Shown: one piece after another, positions 24,233 to 35,025 of the stretch
How the letters are laid out: every line of letters begins with the position of its first letter
Numbering within the stretch: position 1 is the stretch's first letter
From: Chloroflexota bacterium
Lineage (GTDB): Bacteria; Chloroflexota; Anaerolineae; Anaerolineales; Anaerolineaceae
Direction of reading: 5' to 3'
NCBI GenBank assembly: GCA_029777225.1
Contig: JAKOSR010000065.1
Span: 1 to 38,981 of the forward strand
DNA: 38,981 nucleotides
Program-made: the position numbers and the translations under genes
Notes under the pieces: model-generated
What the model saw: only the letters and a program-made list of their open reading frames with translations
Database searches by the model: none
What the model was told of the DNA's origin: nothing

Positions 24233-25718
24233 GCGAACCTCCCGCATCCTGCGAACAATCCAGCGATGCAATCCAAACAAGAGCCCGGTCTACCTGGTGG
24301 GTGGGGCGGTGCGGGACCTGGTGTTGGGATTACCCACCCGGGACCTGGATTTTGTCACCGCGAAGGGGTCGATGGCCCTGTCTGCTGCTGCCCGGAAGCA
24401 ATTGGGCGGGGTGGGCTTTACGCTGGATGATGAGCGGGAGACGGCGAGGGTCATCCTTAACCAGGGGAAAGTGGACGAGCTCAGCCTGGATTTTGTGCGG
24501 TTTAGCGGGGAAGACCTGCAGGCTGACCTGAGAGCCAGGGACTTTACCATCAACGCGATGGCATTGGCGTTGGACACTCCCGACCAAGTGATTGACCCGT
24601 TGGGGGGCCTGGAAGACCTGAAGGCTCGCATTTTGCGGGTGGCTTCGGCGGAATCAATGGCGCTGGACCCACTGAGGGTCATCCGCGGTGTACGCATGGC
24701 ACGGGGCTATGATTTGAGCATTGACCCTGAAACTGAGAGGCTTATGCGCGTAGCTACTAAGGGTTTGGGGCGAATCACGGGTGAAAGAATCCGGGATGAG
24801 TTCTTTAAAATACTCGAATTGCCAGGCAAAGCCCGTTCAATCGAACTGATGGACCAGTTGGGAATCGTGGATGAACTTTGGCCGGAATTTAAGGCCGTCA
24901 AGCAAATGGAAGCCATACCCCCGCATACGCATCCACTCTGGAAGCATACCCTTCAGGTCATTTACTACCTGGAAGCCATCATGCAAACACTGGAACCTGG
25001 CGCTGAGGGAATGGGTAGCAGGTACGGGTTGGTGGGTATCGGGGATATTCTTTTTCCCTATCAACAGGAAATTGTACGGCACCTGGAGAGGTCCGGCCCG
25101 AATGGCAGAAGGCGGGAGGAACTGCTTTTCTTAGCCGCTCTTTGCCATGACCTGGGCAAACCTGAAACGCGCTCGGTTGACCAGGAAGGGAAGACCCATT
25201 TCTACCGGCACGCGGAAGAGGGCGTCGCCATCACAGAGGAAATTGGTAACCGATTGAAATTGGCAAACGAGGAAAAGGCCTACCTCGCGAGCGTGGTCGG
25301 CAACCATATGCGATTGCATCTCCTGGCAAACGAACCTGCCAAACCAAGCGACCGGGCGATTTACCGCTACTTCCAAGCTTGTGAGGGCCAGGGAGTGGAT
25401 ATTGCTCTGCTTAGCGTGGCTGACCTCGCAGCCACCTATGAAAACCGTTTGACCTTGGAGAGATTTACACGAGAATTGGTTGTTGTAGTGGACGTGATCG
25501 AAGCCTGGTTTAAGCGAAAACAGCAGGTCATCGACCCGATTCCCTTGCTGAATGGAGACATGCTGCAGCAGGAATTAGGCCTTGCAGCCGGCAGGGAGTT
25601 GGGGTTGGTTTTGCGCCGATTGAAGGAAGCCCAGGCGTCAGGTGAAGTCAACGACCGGGAAGAAGCCCTGGCTTATGCCAGAAAAATCCTGGCGGAAGGC
25701 GAGGCAGGTGAAAGATGA
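24213..25718 (+). CDS. CCA-adding / poly(A) polymerase-type nucleotidyltransferase with HD domain
   Basis: The 501-residue protein belongs to the class II nucleotidyltransferase family, which either adds CCA to tRNA 3' ends or polyadenylates RNA. The catalytic head shows VYLVGGAVRDLVLG and PTRDLDFVT (Asp44 and Asp46 carry the metals), then ARDFTINAMALAL and the neck ALDPLRVIRGVRMA (the DPLR...R segment). The C-terminal half contains an HD-type motif LCHDLGKPE (His312, Asp313), as in E. coli Cca, with HTHPLWKHT before it. The tRNA-Glu gene in this window lacks CCA, so a CCA-adding role is plausible. Poly(A) polymerase activity is not excluded. It overlaps hpt by 20 bases and the next gene by four, so translation is coupled. 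Confidence 0.93.
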   Translation: MYLQVDERTSRILRTIQRCNPNKSPVYLVGGAVRDLVLGLPTRDLDFVTAKGSMALSAAARKQLGGVGFTLDDERETARVILNQGKVDELSLDFVRFSGEDLQADLRARDFTINAMALALDTPDQVIDPLGGLEDLKARILRVASAESMALDPLRVIRGVRMARGYDLSIDPETERLMRVATKGLGRITGERIRDEFFKILELPGKARSIELMDQLGIVDELWPEFKAVKQMEAIPPHTHPLWKHTLQVIYYLEAIMQTLEPGAEGMGSRYGLVGIGDILFPYQQEIVRHLERSGPNGRRREELLFLAALCHDLGKPETRSVDQEGKTHFYRHAEEGVAITEEIGNRLKLANEEKAYLASVVGNHMRLHLLANEPAKPSDRAIYRYFQACEGQGVDIALLSVADLAATYENRLTLERFTRELVVVVDVIEAWFKRKQQVIDPIPLLNGDMLQQELGLAAGRELGLVLRRLKEAQASGEVNDREEALAYARKILAEGEAGER

Positions 25719-26473
25719 AAATCAAGCTGGATGAGATGGAGATGGTTTTAGATGACATTGGTTCAGGCAAAGACATCCTTTTGGTGCATGGCCTGGGCCT
25801 TAACCGCGGCATTTGGAGGCCAATCGCGGACCTTTACGGCGACCAGGCGCGTTTTATCCTGCCTGATATGCGAGGGCATGGGGAAAGCAGCCTTGGAAAC
25901 CCTGCGGAAAGCATGGAACAATTCGCGCAGGATTTGGTCCGATTGCTTGACGCGCTGGGGATTGAAAAAGTTGTTTTAGGCGGGCATTCCATGGGGGGCT
26001 ATATCGCGCTGGCATTCGCGGAGCGATACCCGGAACGTTTGGAAGCGCTGGCCATGATCGCGACCAACGCGAGGGCCGACGCGCCACAAAAACGCGCTGA
26101 CCGGCTGGCGGACGCGGAAGAGGTTATGTGTTTGGGGACCGCGCGTTATGCCATAAAACTGGCAGAGCGTTTGTCTGACCAACCAAAAGTCATTGCTGAG
26201 ATGGAAGAAGTCATCGCGGCGACGCCCCCCGAGGGCTTGCGGAACGTGCTGCGGGCCATCGCGGGCCGGCCAAACCGGGCAGCGGTGTTGGCGGGATTGA
26301 GACAGCCATTATTGGTTGTTGCCGGCAGGGAAGACAAAATAAGTAACAGGGAGACTGCTGAGGAGATGCGTGACCTCAACCAGCACAGCCGGCTGGTGGT
26401 CTTTCCCGGAGTTGGACATATGCCCATGTTGGAGGCACCGCTCGCGCTCGGGGCGCTGCTGTTGACGCTTTAG
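25715..26473 (+). CDS. Alpha/beta hydrolase
   Basis: The 252-residue alpha/beta hydrolase has the oxyanion-hole stretch LLVHGLGLNRGIW, the family strand LPDMRGHGES, the nucleophile elbow GGHSMGGYIAL (Ser92), an acid at Asp207 (AGREDKIS) and the histidine in FPGVGHMPM (His235). All three triad residues are therefore present. Substrate cannot be told from sequence. Esterase, lipase-like or C-C hydrolase activity is possible. There is no signal peptide, so it is cytosolic. The start ATGA overlaps the previous stop by four bases and the nitroreductase follows nine bases later, so it is part of the tdk operon, perhaps without a functional link. Confidence 0.92.
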   Translation: MKIKLDEMEMVLDDIGSGKDILLVHGLGLNRGIWRPIADLYGDQARFILPDMRGHGESSLGNPAESMEQFAQDLVRLLDALGIEKVVLGGHSMGGYIALAFAERYPERLEALAMIATNARADAPQKRADRLADAEEVMCLGTARYAIKLAERLSDQPKVIAEMEEVIAATPPEGLRNVLRAIAGRPNRAAVLAGLRQPLLVVAGREDKISNRETAEEMRDLNQHSRLVVFPGVGHMPMLEAPLALGALLLTL

Positions 26474-26482
26474 GAAGGGACC

Positions 26483-27022
26483 ATGACAGAATTGGATTTC
26501 ATTTTCAATCGTCGAAGCATACGAAAATTCACCGAGCAGCCCATCACTGATGAGACCGTTGAGCTGCTGCTTAAGGCTGCCATGGCCGCCCCTTCCGCGA
26601 TTAATTCAAAGCCATGGTCTTTTGTCGTGGTGAGAGACCCTGTAAAGTTGCAGGCCATCCGCGCGGAACTTCTGTTTGGCAAAATGAACGCGCCATGCGC
26701 CATCGCGGTGTGTGGCGATTTGCGAGGATTAAAAACCCAGGTCATCGAACGATTTTGGCAGCAGGACTGTAGCGCGGCCACAGAGAACCTGCTGTTGGCC
26801 GCGACAGCGCTGGGCTTGGGGTCTGTGTGGTGCGGCGTTTACCCATCCCAGACTTTGGTAAAGCGAATCCAAGCCGGGTTGGGATTACCTGAAAAAGTGC
26901 TACCGCTCAACATCGTTTATGTAGGGTATCCGGGGGAGCAAAAGGACCCGCGCACGCAATACAATCCCCAACGTGTATTTCGAGAAAGCTTTGGGCAGCC
27001 CTGGTTAGGGGAGAAGCCTTAG
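26483..27022 (+). CDS. Nitroreductase family flavoprotein
   Basis: The 179-residue product is an FMN-dependent nitroreductase-fold oxidoreductase. It shows the RRSIRKFTEQPITDET start typical of the family, the AAMAAPSAINSKPWSFVVV flavin-binding segment, and DCSAATENLLLAATALGLGSVW before the glycine-rich GVYPSQTL region, ending with IVYVGYPGEQKDPRTQYNP. The hydride donor and substrate are not visible from sequence. It lies nine bases after the hydrolase and ends the cluster. Its TAG (27020-27022) overlaps the stop of the convergent minus-strand gene, so there is no room for a terminator between them. Confidence 0.94.
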   Translation: MTELDFIFNRRSIRKFTEQPITDETVELLLKAAMAAPSAINSKPWSFVVVRDPVKLQAIRAELLFGKMNAPCAIAVCGDLRGLKTQVIERFWQQDCSAATENLLLAATALGLGSVWCGVYPSQTLVKRIQAGLGLPEKVLPLNIVYVGYPGEQKDPRTQYNPQRVFRESFGQPWLGEKP

Positions 27023-27981
27023 GGCAACCTGCCGGCTTTCCTCAGCAGACTGACTGCGCGAATAGTAAGCCAGGGGCTGGGCTTGGTTTTGGATGGACTG
27101 CCCCAGTTGACCGGGGAGTAGTGCCAGCCTTGCGGGTTGGTAGCCTGGAAGAGCTTTACCTCCGTGGGGAAGCCACCACTGACCAATGGACGGGATTCCA
27201 GCCAAGCCAACGCGGGCTTGCAGCGCGGATCGGCCAGTTTGCCCGCTGCTTCCATTAGCTCCAGTCCGACGAGGACATCGTAGGTCCAGTAGGAAGGGTG
27301 ACGCAGGCGGAGAAAGTCCGGGTTCATCACCTGGCCAGAATGGATTCCAATGAACAGCTGCCGGCTGAGAAAAACCTCCGCCGCGCGGTCAATTGCCAGG
27401 TCCAACGCGGAGTTTGAGCCAGCGTAACCGCGCCAGGCCAACAGTGCCCTCAGCGGGCTCCAGGTTTCCCAGAAGGAAGAATTGGCGGCTTCGGGATGTT
27501 TATCGCAGTTCCATCCCCCATCCGGCCACTGCCAGGCCAGCAGTTTTCCCACAAGCATCTCAGTTCTCTCGTCAACCATGTTCAGCCGGACGGAGCTGAA
27601 AATCGCGTTTCCTTCCTGGCTCGCGCAACGGCGGGTGCGGCCGTCAATTGAATGGATGTGGGAGAGGTGCTTCGCGCTGAGAAGCCAGGTGTAAACCTGT
27701 TCCTTTAAGATTGGAAGCGACGGGTGCGCGAACGGAAAACCCAGCTCCGCCAAGGAAACCAGCGACCAATGCGCGCCGCACCATTTGTGATAGGGGTGAA
27801 TATCCGCGTGCACTTGGGTTAAGGCATTGACAATGGGGGAGGTAGTTAGCTCGGAGGCGGCCGCGGTGAGGGCTTCATTGGAACCGTCCTCTGTGCTGAG
27901 CTTGCGCAAGGCGAAAAACTTCAGGGCAGGGTCTGAGTTGGTGATGAGTGAGTTATGGTAATTCGATGTGGTGCTTGCCAT
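27019..27981 (-). CDS. Alpha/alpha-toroid protein of unknown function
   Basis: The product is 320 residues from the ATG at 27981, which is preceded by GGAAGG. The frame is open seven codons further, but without a ribosome site. It is rich in helix pairs and contains the segment AWQWPDGGWNCDKHP, which fits the QxxxGxW "QW" repeat of terpene cyclases and prenyltransferases, and a second GWHYSP-type segment near the C-terminus. The DxDD protonation motif of squalene-hopene cyclases and the DDxxD of class I cyclases are not seen, so it is probably not an active terpene cyclase. There is no signal peptide. It converges with the nitroreductase with overlapping stops and diverges from ppdK. Confidence 0.83.
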   Translation of the reverse strand: MASTTSNYHNSLITNSDPALKFFALRKLSTEDGSNEALTAAASELTTSPIVNALTQVHADIHPYHKWCGAHWSLVSLAELGFPFAHPSLPILKEQVYTWLLSAKHLSHIHSIDGRTRRCASQEGNAIFSSVRLNMVDERTEMLVGKLLAWQWPDGGWNCDKHPEAANSSFWETWSPLRALLAWRGYAGSNSALDLAIDRAAEVFLSRQLFIGIHSGQVMNPDFLRLRHPSYWTYDVLVGLELMEAAGKLADPRCKPALAWLESRPLVSGGFPTEVKLFQATNPQGWHYSPVNWGSPSKTKPSPWLTIRAVSLLRKAGRLP

Positions 27982-28197
27982 GTGTTTCCTTCCGACGTAC
28001 ATGGGACTAACCTTATTGTATCCACCTCTACCGAAAATGAGTACAACTTGACCAAGAATACCTGACTGACCTTACACAACCGTTGGGCGGCGGTATTTTA
28101 GCCGTTGTTAATGGTAAAATTATCAATTGTGAAAATTACTGTTGCCTGATAATCGTCCAGGGAACTTCTCATAACCAGATAGATTAATGGAGGATCA

Positions 28198-31041
<2,844 letters not shown>

Positions 31042-31058
31042 GCAAGCAGAAGTGTTTG

Positions 31059-31091
31059 AATAAGAGCGGTCGCACGACCGCTCTTATTTTT
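31059..31091 (+). terminator. Intrinsic terminator of ppdK
   Basis: A perfect 13-bp stem (31059-31071 with 31076-31088), loop GCAC, is followed by a T-rich run (TTATTTTTA). It starts 17 bases after the stop codon. Confidence 0.93.
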
Positions 31092-31275
31092 ACCCAGGAA
31101 AGTATAACAGAAGGTCACCAGCCGGGAAAAAAGGCCGTAAAAACGCATTCAAATGTTAAACGCAGGGAATTTACTTGAGTCGGTTTGAGGCGCCACCATC
31201 CACGCACAACCTTGCTGTTACCCAGGGCAGGGTCGCGGAGGATATGGGCGTGGGTTGGTGGGAAAGGGCGTGGGC
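31092..31275. other. Intergenic region between convergent ppdK and the lytic transglycosylase
   Basis: This 184-bp spacer separates the ppdK terminator from the minus-strand transglycosylase stop. It carries GC-rich stretches and short imperfect repeats, but no open frame with a ribosome site and no strong terminator for the minus-strand gene. Confidence 0.65.
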
Positions 31276-33744
31276 TTATTCGCCATAAATGAGCGCGTAT
31301 TTGTAAAAAATCTCCACAATGACACGGATATAGGTCCGGGTTTCGAGGAATTGGACGGTGCCCAGGAAGACGTCCGGGTCTTCGCCCGATTTCTCTTTCC
31401 ACTGGAACGCGCTGCCAGGTCCGCCGTTATAGGCAGCCAGGGCGGCGTAGATATCGTCATCAAAGACGAAGAGCTGGCGAGCCAGGTAATTGGCACCAAG
31501 TTCCAGGCTGTAATAGGGGACTGCCAGGTCGGCGGTGACGAAATTGGGTGGGAAGCCAATTTCACCAGCAATTTGGGCAGCTGTGGCGGGCATAAGCTGC
31601 AGCAGACCGCTCGCACCGGCCGAGGAAAGCGCGTGGCCTTCAAAGCCGCTTTCCTGCTTTATGAGGCTGAACAAGAGCAGCACAGGAAGGTCATACTTTT
31701 CCGCGGCGGCCTGCACCCAGGGCAGGTAATACAAGCCATACTGGACATAAGCCAGCAAAGGGGGAAGGTTGGGCGATATTGGATCGCCTTCATAACCGGC
31801 GAGGATTGAAATCGTCTTGCTACACTCGATGGCCGATTTGTAATAGCCACGGTCTAGAAAGAATGCCATCAAGCGAAAGGTATCGACAGCATCGTTCAGA
31901 TTATCATTGCGCAGCGACTCAAATTCGTCGCTGGCGGATTGGTAATATCCCAGGCGGTCATACTCGAGACCCCGCACCATCCGGGAATCCTGGAACAACG
32001 CCGAGCTGTATTCCAGGTTCACGCCAATTGGGATGTTGAAGGAGCGGCGGAACCAGGTGACCGCGGTTTGAAGTTCTTCGCTGAGGTTGACTTCCAGGTT
32101 GAGCTGAGCTGGAGACGCGAACGCTGGCTGGTTATTGATGAGTTCCCCCGCGCGCAGGGCGTAGTATCCGCCGGGGTCGCTCTGGCCAGCGGCCTGCCAG
32201 TAAGCCTGTGCCTGGTCGACATTGCCTTGCGCCTGGCTAACCTTGCCAAGCCAGAGCTGTGCCGCCGCAGTCTCCAATGGTACGGTGGCGAGCAGGGTCG
32301 CGCGGTTGAAGTCATCCGTGGCTTCCTGGAGCTTCCCTAAACGGAAGTAGATGATTCCACCGAAGAGGAGCCCATTAAAAGCTTCTTCAGCGGACGGGAA
32401 TTCGATGCCGATACGAGACCACGTTTGGGCGGCAAGTTCGTCCTTGTCGTCCAGCAGGTAATAACGGCCGGCGGTCCAGAGCAAGCCGGGGGCGTAGGCT
32501 TCCATATGCTGCTCGGCGACGAATGCCAGGGCGGTGTTGGTGGCCAGCGTCAGCTGTCCCATGTAAGCGTTTTGGGTGGTGATGATTTCTTGGATGGAAT
32601 CGAGGCGGTACTGGCTCTCAGGATAATCCGTAATGATTTGATTCCAAAGCGTAATCGCCTGCTTGTCCTCCGGCATACCGCCCAAGGCATTGGCATTGGT
32701 ACGCTCCAGCGAACCGAGGCCGGCTTTTTCCACCCCCATGGCCTGAACAGCCAAAGCTTTGTAATACAAGGCTGTATCCACACTCGCGCCATCAGCAGCA
32801 AGGTATCTATCCAGGGCCTCAATCGCGAGGTTGTTCTGACCGACGTTGTAGTTGATGATTCCACGCTGAAGTTCATCCACCACTTGGCCGGCTTCAACCA
32901 GGGCTGCCAGCGCTGAATACGCGTCGTAAGTTTGGGGATAATTGGCGACAGCGTCCTGGTAGGCGGCATAACCTTCTTCGGTTCGGTTCTGGACGATGAG
33001 CAAGCGGCCCATCAACAGGTCAATTTGAGCTTTCGTGTAAGGGCTCTCACTCTTGTGATACATCTCCTGGTAGATTTGCAGGGCATCATCAGGTTTGTCG
33101 AGCTTCTCGTAGAGATTGGCCACCTTGAGTGCCGTGGAGATTGTCCCGCTGAGCGAGGGGGAGAGGTATGCCTGGCGGTAAGAATCCAAAGCCTGCTGGT
33201 CATCACCCAGTCGGGCGTAGACATCGCCCATGCTTTCGTACACCTGGGCATCCAGCACGCCCGGCCTCGCGTCGAGGTAGGCCTGGTACTCCTGCAGGGC
33301 CTGGTCGAATAATTCCTGTCCTGTGTAGATGGTGGCCAGAAGGAAATGAGCGCGGGCAGCGGGGAGGCTATCGGGATGGGTGATTAGCAGGGCTTTGAAG
33401 GTGTTGGTGGCCTGGAAGGGGTCACCCTGCTTGAGCCAGGCCAGCCCCTGCCCGAACACCGCGGCGGCCTGGAGCTCGTTTGAACTGGCTGCGGGTGGGG
33501 CGGCGAAGAGGTCATACGCCTCGGAGAAATCACCAAACGAAAGCGCGAGGTCAGCTTCCTTAATGCGTGCTTCAGGCAGTGGGGTGGCTTCCGAGATAAC
33601 AGCGGTGGGGGCATTGGTTGGCGTAGGTGGTTGCGGCGTGGGTGTGGATTCCTGGCTGAGCTGAATGCTGGGGGAAACGCAGCCGCTCAAAAGCAACAGC
33701 GCCATCATGACCAGGATTAACTTCCGTATCGGGTTGACTTTCAT
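31276..33744 (-). CDS. Soluble-type lytic transglycosylase, TPR-rich lipoprotein
   Basis: The 822-residue protein has a lipoprotein signal (MKVNPIRKLILVMMALLLLSGC), then a Thr-Pro-rich linker (about 25-60), a long array of TPR helices (about 60-640) and a C-terminal SLT lysozyme-like domain: LIKQESGFEGHALSSAG with catalytic Glu698, GLLQLMPATA, and AYNGGPGSAF. It cleaves peptidoglycan glycosidic bonds with formation of 1,6-anhydro-MurNAc, probably anchored to the outer face of the membrane. The superhelical TPR-like body is comparable to Slt70, but longer. Start choice: the frame opens at 33765, but a strong promoter ends six bases before the ATG at 33744, which predicts a leaderless start there and yields the correct lipoprotein signal. 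Confidence 0.93.
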   Translation of the reverse strand: MKVNPIRKLILVMMALLLLSGCVSPSIQLSQESTPTPQPPTPTNAPTAVISEATPLPEARIKEADLALSFGDFSEAYDLFAAPPAASSNELQAAAVFGQGLAWLKQGDPFQATNTFKALLITHPDSLPAARAHFLLATIYTGQELFDQALQEYQAYLDARPGVLDAQVYESMGDVYARLGDDQQALDSYRQAYLSPSLSGTISTALKVANLYEKLDKPDDALQIYQEMYHKSESPYTKAQIDLLMGRLLIVQNRTEEGYAAYQDAVANYPQTYDAYSALAALVEAGQVVDELQRGIINYNVGQNNLAIEALDRYLAADGASVDTALYYKALAVQAMGVEKAGLGSLERTNANALGGMPEDKQAITLWNQIITDYPESQYRLDSIQEIITTQNAYMGQLTLATNTALAFVAEQHMEAYAPGLLWTAGRYYLLDDKDELAAQTWSRIGIEFPSAEEAFNGLLFGGIIYFRLGKLQEATDDFNRATLLATVPLETAAAQLWLGKVSQAQGNVDQAQAYWQAAGQSDPGGYYALRAGELINNQPAFASPAQLNLEVNLSEELQTAVTWFRRSFNIPIGVNLEYSSALFQDSRMVRGLEYDRLGYYQSASDEFESLRNDNLNDAVDTFRLMAFFLDRGYYKSAIECSKTISILAGYEGDPISPNLPPLLAYVQYGLYYLPWVQAAAEKYDLPVLLLFSLIKQESGFEGHALSSAGASGLLQLMPATAAQIAGEIGFPPNFVTADLAVPYYSLELGANYLARQLFVFDDDIYAALAAYNGGPGSAFQWKEKSGEDPDVFLGTVQFLETRTYIRVIVEIFYKYALIYGE

Positions 33745-33750
33745 ACTGAA

Positions 33751-33779
33751 CTTATAACGGAGCACGGATTGATTGTCAA
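33751..33779 (-). promoter_or_regulatory. Leaderless-type promoter of the lytic transglycosylase gene
   Basis: On the minus strand, a perfect TTGACA (33774-33779), a 17-bp spacer and TATAAG (33751-33756, 5/6) are followed by TTCAGT and then the ATG at 33744. The start site should therefore lie on or next to the ATG. No Shine-Dalgarno is present. Confidence 0.8.
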
Positions 33780-33813
33780 CCGGGCACCGGCCTGTTGGAC
33801 AGGGAAAGTAAGC

Positions 33814-34560
33814 TTAGTCTGACCTGAAGTTTTCCAGCACGTGGGGGATGGTGGCTCTGATTAGCGAAAACGCGCGATGGAAAGCAGGCAAAGGTTCAGC
33901 TTTTGTGCCCTTAGCCGTGGAGGGGTCATCGAAGCCGATGTATTCCCGTTTCGATGAATCCAGCCAGGCGGGACAGGCTTGCCGGGCACTTTCGTCGAGC
34001 GTGATGACCAGGTCGAAGAGAGCGTTTTCGAATTCGCCTACCGGCTTCGGTTCGCCCTGGTGGAAAATGCCATTTTCCTCCAAAACCCCCATGACCAAGG
34101 GATGAACTTCAGCACCTGGTTGGATGCCGGCACTAAAGGCAACCCACTTTTCCCAGCAATCATTGTTGACGATGGCTTCAGCGAACTGGCTGAGGGAAGT
34201 GTTGGTGGCGCAAAGAAAAAGCACCTTCTTACGCTCATCCAGCGATTCGTCATCCAAGGATTTGGATTGCGGACCGAGGATTTCGCACCCGGTTGGGCAG
34301 GCAGCCAGCTGTTCGTTTTCGAAGGCTCCGTCCTGCATGGCCAGGAGCAATTCCCGCGCCTTGAGCTCGTCAGCCTTGTTGACGAGGACCTGAACCAAAC
34401 CCAAACCGCCCTCGGTGAAACCGTAGATACTGCCCAGCGCTTCACCCGACAGAATGGTGGGGATATTTTGGGCTTCAAGAAAAGACTTGATGAGTTCGGC
34501 CTGCAGGCGCCCCTTGCAGTTATAGACTGGCACCGTGGGGTCTGTGTAGTGTGGGCTCAT
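33814..34560 (-). CDS. DUF2007 domain fused to a degenerate ArsC/low-molecular-weight phosphatase fold
   Basis: The 248-residue product has two parts. Residues 10-72 (PVYNCKGRLQAELIKSFLEA to LVNKADELKARELL) match the DUF2007 signalling/degradation-type domain. Residues 110-245 resemble low-molecular-weight tyrosine phosphatase/arsenate reductase: KKVLFLCATNTSLSQ with Cys117, AFSAGIQPG, and YIGFDDPSTAKGT. The essential P-loop Arg (position 123) is Leu and the ArsC second cysteine position is Asp (ITLDESAR), so phosphatase or arsenate reductase activity is doubtful. Start at 34560 is chosen because ATGA overlaps the ndk stop by four bases. An in-frame ATG at 34572 inside ndk is an alternative. 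It follows ndk in one operon. Confidence 0.82.
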   Translation of the reverse strand: MSPHYTDPTVPVYNCKGRLQAELIKSFLEAQNIPTILSGEALGSIYGFTEGGLGLVQVLVNKADELKARELLLAMQDGAFENEQLAACPTGCEILGPQSKSLDDESLDERKKVLFLCATNTSLSQFAEAIVNNDCWEKWVAFSAGIQPGAEVHPLVMGVLEENGIFHQGEPKPVGEFENALFDLVITLDESARQACPAWLDSSKREYIGFDDPSTAKGTKAEPLPAFHRAFSLIRATIPHVLENFRSD

Positions 34561-35006
34561 TCGTAGGTCCATTTTTCGGTGTCGCGTTGCCAGGCCACGA
34601 GTTCCTCAGGCTTGAACCACAGGGCGATTTCGGCCGCGGCGTTTTCAGGGGAATCGGAGGCATGCACCAGGTTGTAACGCGCCTGAAGGGCATAATCGTG
34701 GCGGATGGTACCAGGGTCGGCTTCAGTTCCCCGGGTTTTCCCGACGGTCTGGCGGATGGCTGCAATCGCATCCGGGCCTTCCCAGACCATGGCCATCACT
34801 GGGGAGGCAGTGATGAACTGGATGAGGGCATCGTAAAACGATTTGCCCGCGTGAACCGCATAGTGCGCGCTGGCCAATTCGGGGCTGACGAGCAAAAACT
34901 TCGCGGCAATCAACCTCAGGCCGCGGTCCTCAAAACGGGTGATTATCTTGCCAATCAAGCCACGTTGTACGCCATCAGGTTTTACCAAAACCAAAGATCT
35001 TTCCAT
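34557..35006 (-). CDS. ndk: Nucleoside diphosphate kinase
   Basis: Ndk transfers the gamma-phosphate from ATP to other NDPs through a phosphohistidine, balancing NTP and dNTP pools. The 149-residue product begins MERSLVLVKPDGVQRGLIGK, the family start, and has the catalytic loop YNLVHASDSPENAAAEI with His115, and the conserved EGPDAIAAIRQ. Length is normal with a slightly longer tail. The start has AGAGGAA ahead. It lies 19 bases after the 237-residue gene and its stop overlaps the next start (ATGA), making it part of an rpoD-led operon. Confidence 0.97.
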   Translation of the reverse strand: MERSLVLVKPDGVQRGLIGKIITRFEDRGLRLIAAKFLLVSPELASAHYAVHAGKSFYDALIQFITASPVMAMVWEGPDAIAAIRQTVGKTRGTEADPGTIRHDYALQARYNLVHASDSPENAAAEIALWFKPEELVAWQRDTEKWTYE

Positions 35007-35025
35007 TGTTCCTCTTTTACGGGGT

